A stretch of DNA of 64,000 nt from Psychroflexus longus (GCF_020164595.1 NZ_JAIQZE010000014.1:35847-99846); one strand, 5' to 3'; positions 35,862 to 47,639 are shown, counted from the stretch's first letter. Notes: generated from the sequence alone by a model not told the origin. Numbers and translations: made by a program.

Positions 35862-36878
35862 TTAAATTCCAAAATTGATTCCAACATTCAATGTATTGAA
35901 TTCCTGAAAACTATAATCTATATTCAACCTAAAAAAGGCCAATGTGAGCTTGGTTCCTAAGGTGGCTCTTAAACCATTTACTGAAGAATCCAATCGGATT
36001 GGATCTGTAATTGTTTGACCTTCAACTTCCGCGACTCCCGTTTCAATCGTATATTCTCCCCTCAATCGAGTGTCTGCAGATCCTGTGACAGCTCCCAAAC
36101 TTCCATAAAAATTGATAACCGGAAGTTTTGTAGACACCAGCACGGCGTAATGCCAGGAATTAATATCTGTAGTTATGCTTTGATTGGTGGCTGATATCAA
36201 ACTAGATTGTTCTGAAAATCTATACTCTCCCTCAAATTTATTGTAACCTACAAAGCCAGAAATTGCGATTGGTAAAACTTTAAAACCTGGTATCCAGTCT
36301 GTAAATTCATGTTGAAATCCAGCCCCATAGAATTGTGAAGTCACATCTTTGTTTTCAATTTCAGGAAGGAATCTCAATTTCAGTTCGGTACTGAAAGGCA
36401 GGCCTACACTTCCTTGCAAAATAATATTGGGCAAATATTCTACATTTTCTGAAGCCAAACCTTGTGGCAATGTGATTGAGCCCAATTCCTGGCCTCCCTC
36501 TACAATATTCATGGTCACCTCTGGTGAATTCTGTCCAAAAACAGTCCCTACTTGTTGAGTTGAAGGACCAGATTCAAACCTCAGGAAGTTATAATCATTT
36601 TCGTTTATAGCAAAAGAAGTATTCTTATTACCAATCTGTGAAACACCACCAATGATAGAAATTTCAAATCCGCCAAGATTTTTAACTTTGGCTGTATTAT
36701 ACCATCCATTAGCCAAACCAAAGATGATGGCATCGGATCCAGGCCTGGTGTATGCGTTTGCAAATCTATTCGCATCTTCGAAGCCTGATGAAAGAAGGTT
36801 TCTGATTCCATTTTGTGAATAAGATTCCACAGACAAAACCGATAAAAGAATCAAACAAATAAGCTTTAAGCTTTTCAT
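35862..36878 (-). CDS. DUF6588-like outer membrane protein
   Basis: The 338-residue protein has a signal peptide ending near SYSQ, followed by a segment NRFANAYTRPGSDAIIFGLANGWYNTAK typical of the DUF6588 family. Alternating beta strands lead to an aromatic/hydrophobic C-terminus (LNVGINFGI), suggesting a small outer membrane barrel. The function is unknown. It lies between gyrB (9 bases upstream) and mdh (25 bases downstream), all read together. Family assignment is from memory of similar proteins. Confidence 0.7.
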   Translation of the reverse strand: MKSLKLICLILLSVLSVESYSQNGIRNLLSSGFEDANRFANAYTRPGSDAIIFGLANGWYNTAKVKNLGGFEISIIGGVSQIGNKNTSFAINENDYNFLRFESGPSTQQVGTVFGQNSPEVTMNIVEGGQELGSITLPQGLASENVEYLPNIILQGSVGLPFSTELKLRFLPEIENKDVTSQFYGAGFQHEFTDWIPGFKVLPIAISGFVGYNKFEGEYRFSEQSSLISATNQSITTDINSWHYAVLVSTKLPVINFYGSLGAVTGSADTRLRGEYTIETGVAEVEGQTITDPIRLDSSVNGLRATLGTKLTLAFFRLNIDYSFQEFNTLNVGINFGI

Positions 36879-36887
36879 CCCTTTGTA

Positions 36888-38831
<1,944 letters not shown>

Positions 38832-38853
38832 TTATTATTAGATTAACAACAAA

Positions 38854-38861
38854 CAAATATA
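38854..38861 (-). promoter_or_regulatory. Promoter -7 element for gyrB
   Basis: The minus strand reads TATATTTG (TAnnTTTG), 25 bases before the gyrB ATG. Confidence 0.5.
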
Positions 38862-39061
38862 GTAAATCGGATGTGTTTTTTGAAGTTTTTAACGCTATTA
38901 AATCGATTATGTTGGAGCTAAAATCCTGAACGGTGTTTTTTCTTAGAAATTGTAAAATCAGCCTGAAAAGCTATTTCTGTAACACTATAAATATTACTTT
39001 AACAAGAATTAAACTCATAAAGAGGAAACTTAGATTTAAACTTGTTTAAAATTTTAGACTT

Positions 39062-39595
39062 ATGAAATTATTTAACGTGTTTCTTATTTTAAGCTTAGTT
39101 ACACTTACTACGACAGCTCAAGAATTTAAGGATCTGGACAAAAGTCCAATGGATGCAGTGATCACCAGAAATCAGGACAATTCTCCACTGGCAAGAATTA
39201 TTTATAGCAGGCCTAAAAAGAACAACCGCGAAATTTTTGGTCAATTAGTTCCATTCAATAAAGTTTGGAGGACTGGAGCCAACGAGGCTACCGAAATTAC
39301 ATTTTATGAAGATGTCCTCTTTAACGGTGTTGAGGTTGAACCAGGCACCTATTCATTATACACCATACCAGAAAAAGACAAATGGACTATAATTGTGAAC
39401 GAACAAATTAATGTTTGGGGAGCGTATAGTTATGATGAATCTTTAGATCTTTTGAGAACTAGTGTACCTACACGAAATACTGCTGCACCGGTAGAAGATT
39501 TTTCAATCACCTTCAAACCTGCTGCAAATGGCTCTGACCTTCTAATGGGATGGGATGACACTTTTGTAGAAATCCCTATCCGGAAAGCTGAATAA
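39062..39595 (+). CDS. DUF2911 family secreted protein
   Basis: The 177-residue protein has a signal peptide ending near TTAQ and the DUF2911 signature: YSRPKKNNREIFGQLVPFNKVWRTGANEATEI, then GTYSLYTIPEKDKWTIIVN. The C-terminal strand has MGWDDTFVEIPI. The family is common in Bacteroidota as exported proteins of unknown function. It is monocistronic with a strong terminator after it. Confidence 0.9.
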   Translation: MKLFNVFLILSLVTLTTTAQEFKDLDKSPMDAVITRNQDNSPLARIIYSRPKKNNREIFGQLVPFNKVWRTGANEATEITFYEDVLFNGVEVEPGTYSLYTIPEKDKWTIIVNEQINVWGAYSYDESLDLLRTSVPTRNTAAPVEDFSITFKPAANGSDLLMGWDDTFVEIPIRKAE

Positions 39596-39613
39596 TAATT
39601 CAGATTAATTCCA

Positions 39614-39653
39614 AAAAAATCCCAGTCTTTTGATCAAAAGATTGGGATTTTTT
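39614..39653. terminator. Terminator after DUF2911 gene
   Basis: An 18-base near-perfect stem AAAAAATCCCAGTCTTTT / AAAAGATTGGGATTTTTT around GATC. It can work in both directions and may also serve the decarboxylase gene ending at 39841. Confidence 0.88.
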
Positions 39654-39840
39654 GTTCTCATTTGCTTTAAAAATTTTCTAAATCTAATTCAGGTGATTTT
39701 TTACTGAATTTGTTCTTAGAAACTTTAAATCTTTCTAGATAAAGACTGGATCATCAAGTTAACTCATGGCCTCAAGCAATGTATCTAAAAGCATTAAAAA
39801 AACAGAATCAAATTCAGAATAAATTCAACATTGAAAAAAC

Positions 39841-41229
39841 TTATTTCATAGACTCCAAAATCTCTTTAACGTCTTTTTCGGTAGTATCTGGATTGATAAA
39901 ACAAAATCTTGCACAGGTGATTTCTCCTTCCTGTGAATTCCATTTGGTGGGAGTGACTAAGGCAAATCCGCTATCGTGGTTGGTGTAAGTCCATTCCTTA
40001 TAATCTTCTGCAGTCCATCCAATTCTCGAAAATAACACGCAGGAAAGTCCTGGCTCACGAATTAGCTCTACATGTGGTAATTGTTCGATTTGCTTAGCCG
40101 CATTATTTGCCAATTCCAAACCTCTTTCGATAGCTGTGGTGTAACGATCTGTCCCGTGCATAGCAAGAGAATACCATAATGGAAGACCCCGAAGCCTTCT
40201 GGTTAATTGAATTTGATAATCTGATGGATTAAACCCCTGGGCACCTTCGTCTTTAAAAATATCCAGGTAAGCACCTTTTTGGGAATGAGCATTTTTGGCC
40301 AACTCCATATTTTTGTAAATAATGGCTCCACAATCGTAGGGAGAAAACATCCATTTGTGTGGATCAATAGTTACACTATCTGCTCTTTCAATACCATTGA
40401 AAAGATGTCTTACAGAAGGTGCGGCCAAGGCTGCTCCACCGTAAGCAGCATCTATATGAAACCAAAGCTGTTCTTTTTCCGTCACCTCTGCCACTCCGTC
40501 TAAATCATCGATGATTCCAGCATTTGTAGTTCCACCAGTTGCTACAACCGCAAACAAGCGTTTTCTATCGAAATCTGATAAACTTTTGATTTCTTTCTCC
40601 AGGCATTCTTTAGTGAGTTTATGCTCATCATTGTCATCTACAGTTATAATATCCGCATCGATAACCTGAGCCATAGCTTTTACAGAGGAATGCGCACCGC
40701 TTGAAGTAATTATAAGTCCTTTCAGCTTTTTGTTGTCATCGTTGATGGATCTCCAGTATTCTCTTGCAGTAACTATTGCTGATAGATTGGCTGCTGTTCC
40801 ACCGCTAGTGAAAACTCCAAAAGTTCCTTCTGGCATTCCTGTGAGAGAAACCAACCATTCCATAGCTCTGTTTTCGCAGAAAATTCCGCCACCACCAGTC
40901 ATCCAGTATGCGCCGTGAATACTAGCCGCAGAAGTGACAAGATCAAACAAAACCGCTGCCCGTGTTGGTGCAGCAGGTACAAATGCGAGATGTCTGGGAT
41001 GATCGACCGGGACAGACGCTTTCACCAAAATGTCTCTGAATAATTGAAAAGCTTTCTCTCCTCCTATCCCTTCTTTAGTCACCGTATCTCCGACAAGTTC
41101 CAATAATTCATGCTCCTGTTTTGGTTTTCCTAATTCGGGTGATGTATTTGATATTCTATTGATCGCATATTTCATGATATCGAGTGTCATCTCGACAGTC
41201 TCCATATCAACAGCGTGCATGCTCTTCAT
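39841..41229 (-). CDS. PLP-dependent decarboxylase (group II)
   Basis: The 462-residue protein belongs to the glutamate/aromatic amino acid/histidine decarboxylase fold. The PLP lysine is in TIDPHKWMFSPYDCGA (about residue 297). Cofactor residues are in FGVFTSGGTAANL and WFHIDAAYGGAAL, and the N-terminal HPRHLAFVP is the usual substrate loop. It probably converts an L-amino acid to its amine, but the substrate is not evident. It starts 3 bases after bshC, so the two are cotranscribed; no link to bacillithiol is known to me. Confidence 0.88.
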   Translation of the reverse strand: MKSMHAVDMETVEMTLDIMKYAINRISNTSPELGKPKQEHELLELVGDTVTKEGIGGEKAFQLFRDILVKASVPVDHPRHLAFVPAAPTRAAVLFDLVTSAASIHGAYWMTGGGGIFCENRAMEWLVSLTGMPEGTFGVFTSGGTAANLSAIVTAREYWRSINDDNKKLKGLIITSSGAHSSVKAMAQVIDADIITVDDNDEHKLTKECLEKEIKSLSDFDRKRLFAVVATGGTTNAGIIDDLDGVAEVTEKEQLWFHIDAAYGGAALAAPSVRHLFNGIERADSVTIDPHKWMFSPYDCGAIIYKNMELAKNAHSQKGAYLDIFKDEGAQGFNPSDYQIQLTRRLRGLPLWYSLAMHGTDRYTTAIERGLELANNAAKQIEQLPHVELIREPGLSCVLFSRIGWTAEDYKEWTYTNHDSGFALVTPTKWNSQEGEITCARFCFINPDTTEKDVKEILESMK

Positions 41230-41232
41230 AGT

Positions 41233-42846
41233 TTATGATTTTGTGTTATAAATAGTTAGTTCCAGACAGAGAAATTCGAATTGGAAAGGATTTAGTTCTT
41301 CCATTAATTTTGGAATAAGTTCATCTCCGTAATCCAAATAAATTTCACTGAAATTGAAAGTTCTCTCTTGTAAGGATTGGTTAGGAAACAACATGCGTTG
41401 TAATTCCAAAACGCGTTCGTTTTCATCTTTTAGCTTTCGCTTTTGAGCTTTTAGCAGTCGTTTTTCAAGATGATCCAAACCGTTTTTTTGCTTTTTCTCT
41501 TGCGCAGCCACTGCTCCGTAAAACGATTGATCTGTTTTTTCAGCTAGCTCATATAAATCCGTAAACTGCTTTTCTAAAATCTCTTTTTGACTTTGAAAAT
41601 CGATATCAATTGAAGAATTTTTCTTGGTTTGCTTAGCTTCTAAAGCATCAGGAGTCAAGAATAGATCTTTGATTTCAGTGTCCAATTTTTTAAGCTTTTT
41701 TGCTGTTTTATCAGAATATAATAAAACTGAATTTCTTAACATCAGTATTGGGAAAGTGACGGATTCTGCTTCGTATAAAGATTTTAGCTCCAGCCAATAT
41801 GCCAATTCTCCGCCACCTCCGATGTAGGCCAAGTTTGGAAGAATCACTTCCTGATAAAGCGGTCTCATGACAACATTTGGCGAAAATCGCTCAGGGTGTT
41901 CATCAACAAAATCTAAAATTTCTTGTTCTGAAAAGCTTAATTCTGAATCGATAACTAGATACCTATCATCCTGTTTTACGATTCTTTCCCTTATGCTTTC
42001 ATGCATATAGAATAAGTTGATTTCTCTGGGATTGACCTGAATATTGTAGCCAAGATCGGCTAGTTTATCAGCTTGTTTTTCGGTTTGACGAAAGGCAGTA
42101 TGGTATTGCAAATCATTTTTGATATGCTTAGTAAACATGGTTTTCAATATAGCATCGTCGGCATCTAGAACGACAAGGCCATACTCTCCAAAAAGCTCAT
42201 TGGCCAAAAACTGAGTGGCGCTGGCTAAAGTCTCATGTTCAAGGTATGCCACTTTGAAAAGCCCCTTGAGATACTCAGCATTGTCACTTTTTCCGAATTC
42301 TTTTTCAATGGTTTTGGATAACTCCTCCAATCCATAAGTTGACAAGTGACCTACTGCTCCTTCTGCATCCTTTTTCCATTCTAATTTATTTTGCTTGAAA
42401 TTGAAAAAATTGATTTCATCAAAATCATGATCTTCTGAAGCCATCCAGTAAATGGGAACAAAATTGTCGTCAGGATATTTTTCCTTGAGTTGCTTAGCCA
42501 AATTGATGGTTGAAACAATCTTATACAGGAAATAAAGTGGTCCAGTGAATAAATTCAGTTGATGACCAGTCGTAACTGTATAAGTAGAATTCTCTATAAG
42601 TAAATCAATATGTTGCTGTGTTTCTTCTGAAGTTGATAACGACTTGTATTGATTTGTCAACACTTCAACTAAACCCTTTCGATTATCTTGATCATAAGAT
42701 TTGCTCTTCTCTTCTATTTGTGCTTTAAAATTATCAATAGAAGGAAATCTATTGTAAAATGGCTTTAAATTTTTCTTTTCTTCGATGTAATCTGAAATCA
42801 AATCAGTAAAAAAACCTGTGGATCGAAAAGGTAAACAGTCAGCCAT
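41233..42846 (-). CDS. bshC: Bacillithiol synthesis cysteine-adding enzyme
   Basis: The 537-residue protein is of BshC length. BshC adds cysteine to glucosaminyl-malate in the last step of bacillithiol synthesis. Conserved segments are TTGHQLNLFTGPLYFLYK, IYWMASEDHDFDEINFF and a central IGGGGELAYWLELKSLYE, then a long coiled coil (about residues 390-470) as in the BshC structure. The gene implies that this organism uses bacillithiol as its low-molecular-weight thiol; bshA and bshB are not in the window. A TAnnTTTG element lies 23 bases upstream. Confidence 0.93.
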   Translation of the reverse strand: MADCLPFRSTGFFTDLISDYIEEKKNLKPFYNRFPSIDNFKAQIEEKSKSYDQDNRKGLVEVLTNQYKSLSTSEETQQHIDLLIENSTYTVTTGHQLNLFTGPLYFLYKIVSTINLAKQLKEKYPDDNFVPIYWMASEDHDFDEINFFNFKQNKLEWKKDAEGAVGHLSTYGLEELSKTIEKEFGKSDNAEYLKGLFKVAYLEHETLASATQFLANELFGEYGLVVLDADDAILKTMFTKHIKNDLQYHTAFRQTEKQADKLADLGYNIQVNPREINLFYMHESIRERIVKQDDRYLVIDSELSFSEQEILDFVDEHPERFSPNVVMRPLYQEVILPNLAYIGGGGELAYWLELKSLYEAESVTFPILMLRNSVLLYSDKTAKKLKKLDTEIKDLFLTPDALEAKQTKKNSSIDIDFQSQKEILEKQFTDLYELAEKTDQSFYGAVAAQEKKQKNGLDHLEKRLLKAQKRKLKDENERVLELQRMLFPNQSLQERTFNFSEIYLDYGDELIPKLMEELNPFQFEFLCLELTIYNTKS

Positions 42847-42869
42847 GTTTTAAGAATTTAGAATACTCG

Positions 42870-42877
42870 CAAATATA
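42870..42877 (-). promoter_or_regulatory. Promoter -7 element for bshC
   Basis: The minus strand reads TATATTTG (TAnnTTTG), 23 bases before the bshC ATG and between bshC and the rimO stop. Confidence 0.5.
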
Positions 42878-42910
42878 GAGGAGGCATTTTAAAAAGCTTT
42901 AAAAGATAAG

Positions 42911-44233
42911 TTAATTCAAAATCGCATCTACAGAGACTGGTTCTCCATACAAATCAAAATCGCCGGCATCTGTAATTTTGATTTCAGCAAATTCTCCAGT
43001 TTTTAAATAATGAGTTTGAGCATCGATTAAAACTTCATTATCCACATCTGGGGAGTCAAATTCAGTTCTTCCAACAAAGTATCCACCTTCTTTTCTATCG
43101 ATCACACATCTGAAGGTTTCTCCGATTTTTTGCTGATTCAGTTCCCATGAAATCTGAGATTGAATTTCCATAATTTCATTGGCACGCTTAATTTTGACAT
43201 CTTCAGGTACGTCATCTTCAAGGTTATAAGCATGCGTATTTTCTTCGTGAGAATAGGTAAAACAACCCAGTCTCTCAAATCTCATTTCAGCTACCCAGTC
43301 TTTCAATTCCTGAAAATCTTCTTCAGTTTCCCCAGGATATCCAACAATCAATGTAGTTCTGATAGCCATGTTAGGCACTTCCCTTCTGAATTTGTAAAGT
43401 AGATCAGTAGTTTTTTTATGGGTGGTTCCTCTTCGCATGGATTTCAACAAATGGTCTGAAATATGCTGAAGCGGTATGTCTATATAATTACAAACTTTGG
43501 GTTCTTCTCTTATGACGTCGAGGACGTCGGTTGGAAAACCTGTTGGAAATGCATAATGCAAACGGATCCATTCAATGCCTTCTACCTTTACAAGTTCTTT
43601 GAGTAATTCTGCCAGGTTTCTTTTCTTGTATAAATCTAAACCGTAATACGTCAAATCCTGGGCGATCAAAATCAATTCTTTGACACCTTGCTTTGCTAGA
43701 TTTTTAGCTTCAGTCACCAAATCTTCGATAGAGGTAGATTTATGTCCACCTCGCATTAACGGGATGGCACAAAACGAACAAGGTCTATCACAGCCTTCAG
43801 CAATTTTCAAAAAGGCGTAATTCTTTGGGGTCGTCGTCAAACGTTCACCTATCAATTCATGCTTGTAGTCAGCGCCGAGTGCTTTTAGTAGAGCTGGAAG
43901 TTCAGTAGTACCAAAATATTGATCAACGTTTGGAATTTCCTTTTGTAAATCTGGTTTGTAGCGTTCCGATAAACATCCTGTCACAAAAACCTTCTCAACT
44001 TCGCCATTTTCTTTCTTTTGAACGTAATCTAAAATCGTGTTGACAGATTCTTCCTTGGCATTATCAATAAAACCACAGGTATTAATCACCACAACATCTC
44101 CTTCAGTTTCGTGTGCAACCTCTTTACCGCTAGCTTTAAGCTGACCCATTAAAACTTCAGAATCGTAAATATTTTTACTGCAACCTAAGGTAACAACGTT
44201 GATTTTATTTTTTTTGATTGACTTTGTTCTCAT
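42911..44233 (-). CDS. rimO: Ribosomal protein S12 methylthiotransferase RimO
   Basis: The 440-residue radical SAM enzyme has both cluster sites. The N-terminal UPF0004 cysteines lie in TLGCSKNIYDSE, NTCGFI and VTGCLSERY. The radical SAM CxxxCxxC lies in CDRPCSFCAIPLMRGG (about residue 147). A C-terminal TRAM domain follows (VDNEVLIDA region). The LGCSKN.YDSE and PCSFC.IP.MRG motifs mark RimO rather than MiaB. It adds a methylthio group to an aspartate of S12. It has its own promoter element. Confidence 0.95.
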   Translation of the reverse strand: MRTKSIKKNKINVVTLGCSKNIYDSEVLMGQLKASGKEVAHETEGDVVVINTCGFIDNAKEESVNTILDYVQKKENGEVEKVFVTGCLSERYKPDLQKEIPNVDQYFGTTELPALLKALGADYKHELIGERLTTTPKNYAFLKIAEGCDRPCSFCAIPLMRGGHKSTSIEDLVTEAKNLAKQGVKELILIAQDLTYYGLDLYKKRNLAELLKELVKVEGIEWIRLHYAFPTGFPTDVLDVIREEPKVCNYIDIPLQHISDHLLKSMRRGTTHKKTTDLLYKFRREVPNMAIRTTLIVGYPGETEEDFQELKDWVAEMRFERLGCFTYSHEENTHAYNLEDDVPEDVKIKRANEIMEIQSQISWELNQQKIGETFRCVIDRKEGGYFVGRTEFDSPDVDNEVLIDAQTHYLKTGEFAEIKITDAGDFDLYGEPVSVDAILN

Positions 44234-44252
44234 GTATTTTAAAATTGAATTG

Positions 44253-44260
44253 CAAAGATA
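44253..44260 (-). promoter_or_regulatory. Promoter -7 element for rimO
   Basis: The minus strand reads TATCTTTG (TAnnTTTG), 19 bases before the rimO ATG. Confidence 0.5.
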
Positions 44261-44333
44261 CGATCTCTGAAACTGACTGAAGATGAAGTTGCCTTAAAGC
44301 TTAACTAAAAGACTAGATATAAATAATTAAAGA

Positions 44334-44636
44334 TTAGGCTATTGTGTTATGAACCCAAAGTATTAAATCCTGTTCGTAGTACCGCATAGCGGATATGACG
44401 ATAATACTTCCAATAGCGTAGAGCCAGTTTGTAGAGTTAGTTTTAAGAAAATAAAATCCCAGAAGTCCCAAAAGCACAATTGGTGATGCTACCAGCAAGT
44501 TTGAAGCAATCCAACCTCCCTGAAAGATTGCTGAAAGTTTTAGAACTAAAAAAAATGCAGAATAAATCACAATGATTTTGGTGATGATGAGTTTATTCTT
44601 TGCTGCTGAAAACGGCTTTGGTCTTTGCTCAGTCAT
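44334..44636 (-). CDS. Small membrane protein, function unknown
   Basis: The 100-residue protein has three hydrophobic segments (about residues 17-37, 43-63, 70-90) and a basic N-terminus (RPKPFSAAKNK), suggesting an N-in inner membrane protein. I do not recognise the family. It starts 3 bases after the ftsY stop, so it is cotranscribed with ftsY, the targeting receptor for membrane proteins. Any functional link is speculation. Confidence 0.65.
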   Translation of the reverse strand: MTEQRPKPFSAAKNKLIITKIIVIYSAFFLVLKLSAIFQGGWIASNLLVASPIVLLGLLGFYFLKTNSTNWLYAIGSIIVISAMRYYEQDLILWVHNTIA

Positions 44637-44639
44637 GTA

Positions 44640-45599
44640 TTATTTATTTGAAAAAAATGAATCGACAAATTCATACTTATTAAAAATCTGAAGATCATCT
44701 ACCCCTTCCCCTACTCCAATATATTTTACAGGAATTTTGAACTGATCACTTATTCCTATTACAACTCCACCTTTTGCAGTCCCGTCTAGTTTTGTGATGG
44801 CAAGTGCTGTAACTTCGGTAGCCGCTGTAAATTGCTTGGCTTGTTCAAAAGCATTTTGACCTGTAGACCCGTCTAAAACTAAAAGCACCTCATCCGGGAC
44901 ATTAGGAGTAACCTTTTGCATTACTCGTTTTATTTTGGTCAATTCGTTCATTAAGTTAACTTTATTATGCAGTCGCCCTGCAGTATCCAAAATAACAACA
45001 TCTGCATCTTGTTTTACAGCGCTTTGTACGGTATCGAAAGCAACTGAAGCAGGATCACTTCCCATTTTCTGCTTTACAATCGGAACACCAACGCGGTCTG
45101 CCCAAATCTGTAATTGATCGACAGCAGCAGCTCTAAAGGTGTCACCAGCTCCAAGAACCACTTTTTTGCCTTTCAGTTTGTATTGTTTTGCAAGTTTGCC
45201 AATGGTCGTCGTTTTTCCAACACCATTCACACCAACAACCATGATCACATAAGGTTTTTTACCTTCTGGCAGTTCTAAACTTTCAAGTTCTCCGTTTTCG
45301 GATTCACTCAATAAGCCTGCAATTTCTTCTCTCAATATGAGATTGAGTTCGTCTGTACCGAGGTATTTATCCTTTGCTACCCTAGCTTCTATTCTGTCAA
45401 TTATTTTGATGGTCGTAGTTACACCAACATCGCTGGAAACAAGAATTTCTTCAAGATCATCTAAAACACTTTCGTCTACTTTTGATTTACCGGCAACCGC
45501 TTTACTCAGTTTACCAAAAAAGTCAGATTTAGATTTTTCCAAACCTTCATCTAACTTTTCCTTTTTCTCTTTTGAGAATATTTTTTTGAAAAAACTCAT
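44640..45599 (-). CDS. ftsY: Signal recognition particle receptor FtsY
   Basis: The 319-residue GTPase has the SRP NG domains: the N four-helix region, then P-loop GVNGVGKTTTIGKLA (about residue 123), DTAGRLHNK, and TKLDGTAKGGVVIG. The acidic A domain of E. coli FtsY is absent; only a short lysine-rich N-terminus precedes the N domain, as in many Bacteroidota. With Ffh it delivers ribosomes making membrane proteins to SecYEG. A terminator separates it from the ribosomal protein genes upstream. Confidence 0.96.
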   Translation of the reverse strand: MSFFKKIFSKEKKEKLDEGLEKSKSDFFGKLSKAVAGKSKVDESVLDDLEEILVSSDVGVTTTIKIIDRIEARVAKDKYLGTDELNLILREEIAGLLSESENGELESLELPEGKKPYVIMVVGVNGVGKTTTIGKLAKQYKLKGKKVVLGAGDTFRAAAVDQLQIWADRVGVPIVKQKMGSDPASVAFDTVQSAVKQDADVVILDTAGRLHNKVNLMNELTKIKRVMQKVTPNVPDEVLLVLDGSTGQNAFEQAKQFTAATEVTALAITKLDGTAKGGVVIGISDQFKIPVKYIGVGEGVDDLQIFNKYEFVDSFFSNK

Positions 45600-45650
45600 T
45601 ATTTATGTTATCAAGATTAGGACTTAATTCATAACAAATATAGACAAAAC

Positions 45651-45680
45651 AAAAAAGCCCTCGCATGATTAGCGACGGCT
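45651..45680 (-). terminator. Terminator after rpmB-rpmG-DUF4295
   Basis: Stem AGCCGTCGC / GCGAGGGCT (one mismatch and wobble) followed on the minus strand by TTTTTTGTTTTG. Confidence 0.8.
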
Positions 45681-45703
45681 TCATATATAATAAAGTCCTA
45701 AAT

Positions 45704-45856
45704 TTAGTTGCTCTTTAGGAAATCATTGACTTCCTCTGGATTCATTATTTTTTCTACAAATACATAAGCTCCAGATTTTGGTGATTTCACCATCTTGATA
45801 GCTTTTGTAAGTCTTTTTGTTCCCGTTTGTACTGTACCAACCGATTTCTTTGCCAT
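45704..45856 (-). CDS. DUF4295 family small basic protein
   Basis: The minus strand encodes a 50-residue protein from ATG 45854-45856 to TAA 45704-45706. It begins MAKKSVGTVQTGTKRLTKAI, has MVKSPKSGAYVFVEKIM and ends FLKSN. This matches the DUF4295 family, found beside rpmG in Bacteroidota. It starts 3 bases after the rpmG stop, so it is the third gene of rpmB-rpmG-DUF4295. Its size, charge and position suggest a ribosome-associated protein, which is an inference. Confidence 0.88.
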   Translation of the reverse strand: MAKKSVGTVQTGTKRLTKAIKMVKSPKSGAYVFVEKIMNPEEVNDFLKSN

Positions 45857-45859
45857 AAC

Positions 45860-46042
45860 TTATTTAATTTCTTTGTGAACAGTCATTTTCTTCATGATAG
45901 GGTTGAACTTTTTAAGCTCAAGTCTATCTGGAGTATTTCTTTTGTTCTTTGTTGTAATATATCTTGAAGTTCCAGGAAGTCCAGAATCTTTGTGCTCTGT
46001 ACATTCCATTATAACCTGAACTCTATTGCCTTTCTTTGCCAT
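45860..46042 (-). CDS. rpmG: 50S ribosomal protein L33
   Basis: The 60-residue protein has [39 protein letters not shown] in overlapping L33 motifs. Only one cysteine remains of the two CxxC pairs, so it is a zinc-free (C-minus) form. It lies 22 bases after rpmB and 3 bases before the DUF4295 gene. Confidence 0.96.
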   Translation of the reverse strand: MAKKGNRVQVIMECTEHKDSGLPGTSRYITTKNKRNTPDRLELKKFNPIMKKMTVHKEIK

Positions 46043-46064
46043 AATCTTAATGCTTTATAATCTC

Positions 46065-46304
46065 TTATTTAGTCAAGAATCCTTTAGCACGAGCTTCTTT
46101 CAAAACAGCGTGAATTCCTTTTTTATTGATGGTTTTTAAGATTGAAGTTGATACTTTAAGGGATATCCATTTATCTTCTTCAGGGATGTAAAATCTCTTC
46201 TTAACCAAGTTGACGCTAAATTTGCGTCTAGTTCTATTTAATGCGTGGGAAACGTTATTTCCTGACAATGCTCTTTTTCCAGTAAGCTCACAAACTCTTG
46301 ACAT
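46065..46304 (-). CDS. rpmB: 50S ribosomal protein L28
   Basis: The 79-residue protein starts MSRVCELTGKRALSGNNVSHA and has NRTRRKFSVNLVKKRFYIPEE, standard for L28. The second zinc cysteine is replaced (CELTGK), as in E. coli. It is the first gene of rpmB-rpmG-DUF4295. Confidence 0.96.
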   Translation of the reverse strand: MSRVCELTGKRALSGNNVSHALNRTRRKFSVNLVKKRFYIPEEDKWISLKVSTSILKTINKKGIHAVLKEARAKGFLTK

Positions 46305-46388
46305 TATATATACTTTTAGATGTTATTAAAAACAGGTTGCAAATTAACGACTTTTTTCTGAATTAGAAAAAATAAATTTTACTGATTT

Positions 46389-47636
46389 TCAATTTTTCGA
46401 AATGACTTCATAAATCAACTCTAAGGCTTTGTTTACGGCTTTCTGTGTCACACGCTCGCGATGTTTACCAAATTGAAATTCATGAACTTGTGTCTCTTCC
46501 GGCGTGGAAATAGCTATAAAAATGGTTCCGATTTCTGCATTGCTATCACCTTTAGTGGGACCGGCATTGCCAGTTGTCGCTATAGCAAAATCCGAATTGA
46601 ACATCGCTTTGGCTTTAATGGCCATTGCTTCTGTAATTTCAGAACTTACGACAGAGTATTTTTCAATCAGTTCTTTAGAAATCTTTAAAACACCACTTTT
46701 TGCCGAGGTGGCGTAGGTCACAACAGAGCCTTTAAAATAAGAAGATGCCCCTGGAATTTCAGTAAATTTTGCTGCCAATCTTCCTCCAGTACAACTTTCA
46801 GCAGTAACTAAGGTTTTGCCTTTAGTCGTAAAAGCTTCAGCGATGCGTTCTTCCAAAGTTTGCTCATCCTCATAACCTTTTATGATGTCTCCGATGATTC
46901 GATTCAAGCTTTCTACTGCAGAGCTCAAACCGTCTTTCAGGACTTGTTCATCTTCTCCTCGAGCACTCAACCTCAACCGAACTCTCCCTAGACTTGGCAG
47001 ATAAGCCAGCTTGATATAAGGAGGTAATTCATTTTCCCAATCTTCAATTCGCTCGGCAATGGCACTTTCACCCAAACCATAAGTCAAAACTGTTTTATGA
47101 ATGATATAAGGCGTTTTAAATCGATCTTGTAATCTCGGCATCGCCTGTTCTGTCAAAATGGATTTCATTTCATAAGGAACACCAGGCATAGAAATATAGA
47201 CCACTCCATTTTTTTCGAACCACATTCCTGGCGCGGTGCCGTACTCATTATGAAGTGTAATCGCCTGAGAAGGAATCCAGGCTTGAGAGCGGTTCGCTTC
47301 AAGAATTGGAGTATTGACGTATTTTTTGAAAATATCTTCTACATGATCCAACACCTTTTGGTCCAACACCAACTCATCATTAAAGTACTCACAAAAAGTA
47401 TGTTTGGTAATATCATCTTTAGTCGGGCCAAGGCCTCCAGTGATGATGATAATATTAGACCGCTTTGAAGCTTCTTCAAACGCATTTAAGATATGAGTCT
47501 TTTCATCTTCAATGGAAGTGATTTGATAAACGTCTACACCAATTTTATTGAGTTGTTTGGCGATGTAGGCTGAATTGGTGTCTATAATCTGGCCAATAAG
47601 AATCTCATCACCAATCGTAATTATTTCTGCTTGCAT
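46389..47636 (-). CDS. cinA: CinA-family protein (MoeA-like domain plus NMN deamidase domain)
   Basis: The 415-residue protein has two domains. The N-terminal MoaB/MoeA-like COG1058 domain (about 1-170) has [23 protein letters not shown] and [11 protein letters not shown]. The C-terminal CinA/PncC domain (about 255-415) has [20 protein letters not shown] and a GNAGPTKGD motif. CinA proteins cleave ADP-ribose compounds and deamidate NMN in NAD recycling. It is the third gene of an operon with the exonuclease and the fumarylacetoacetase-family enzyme, 3 bases after the latter. Confidence 0.94.
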   Translation of the reverse strand: MQAEIITIGDEILIGQIIDTNSAYIAKQLNKIGVDVYQITSIEDEKTHILNAFEEASKRSNIIIITGGLGPTKDDITKHTFCEYFNDELVLDQKVLDHVEDIFKKYVNTPILEANRSQAWIPSQAITLHNEYGTAPGMWFEKNGVVYISMPGVPYEMKSILTEQAMPRLQDRFKTPYIIHKTVLTYGLGESAIAERIEDWENELPPYIKLAYLPSLGRVRLRLSARGEDEQVLKDGLSSAVESLNRIIGDIIKGYEDEQTLEERIAEAFTTKGKTLVTAESCTGGRLAAKFTEIPGASSYFKGSVVTYATSAKSGVLKISKELIEKYSVVSSEITEAMAIKAKAMFNSDFAIATTGNAGPTKGDSNAEIGTIFIAISTPEETQVHEFQFGKHRERVTQKAVNKALELIYEVISKN

Positions 47637-47639
47637 AAT

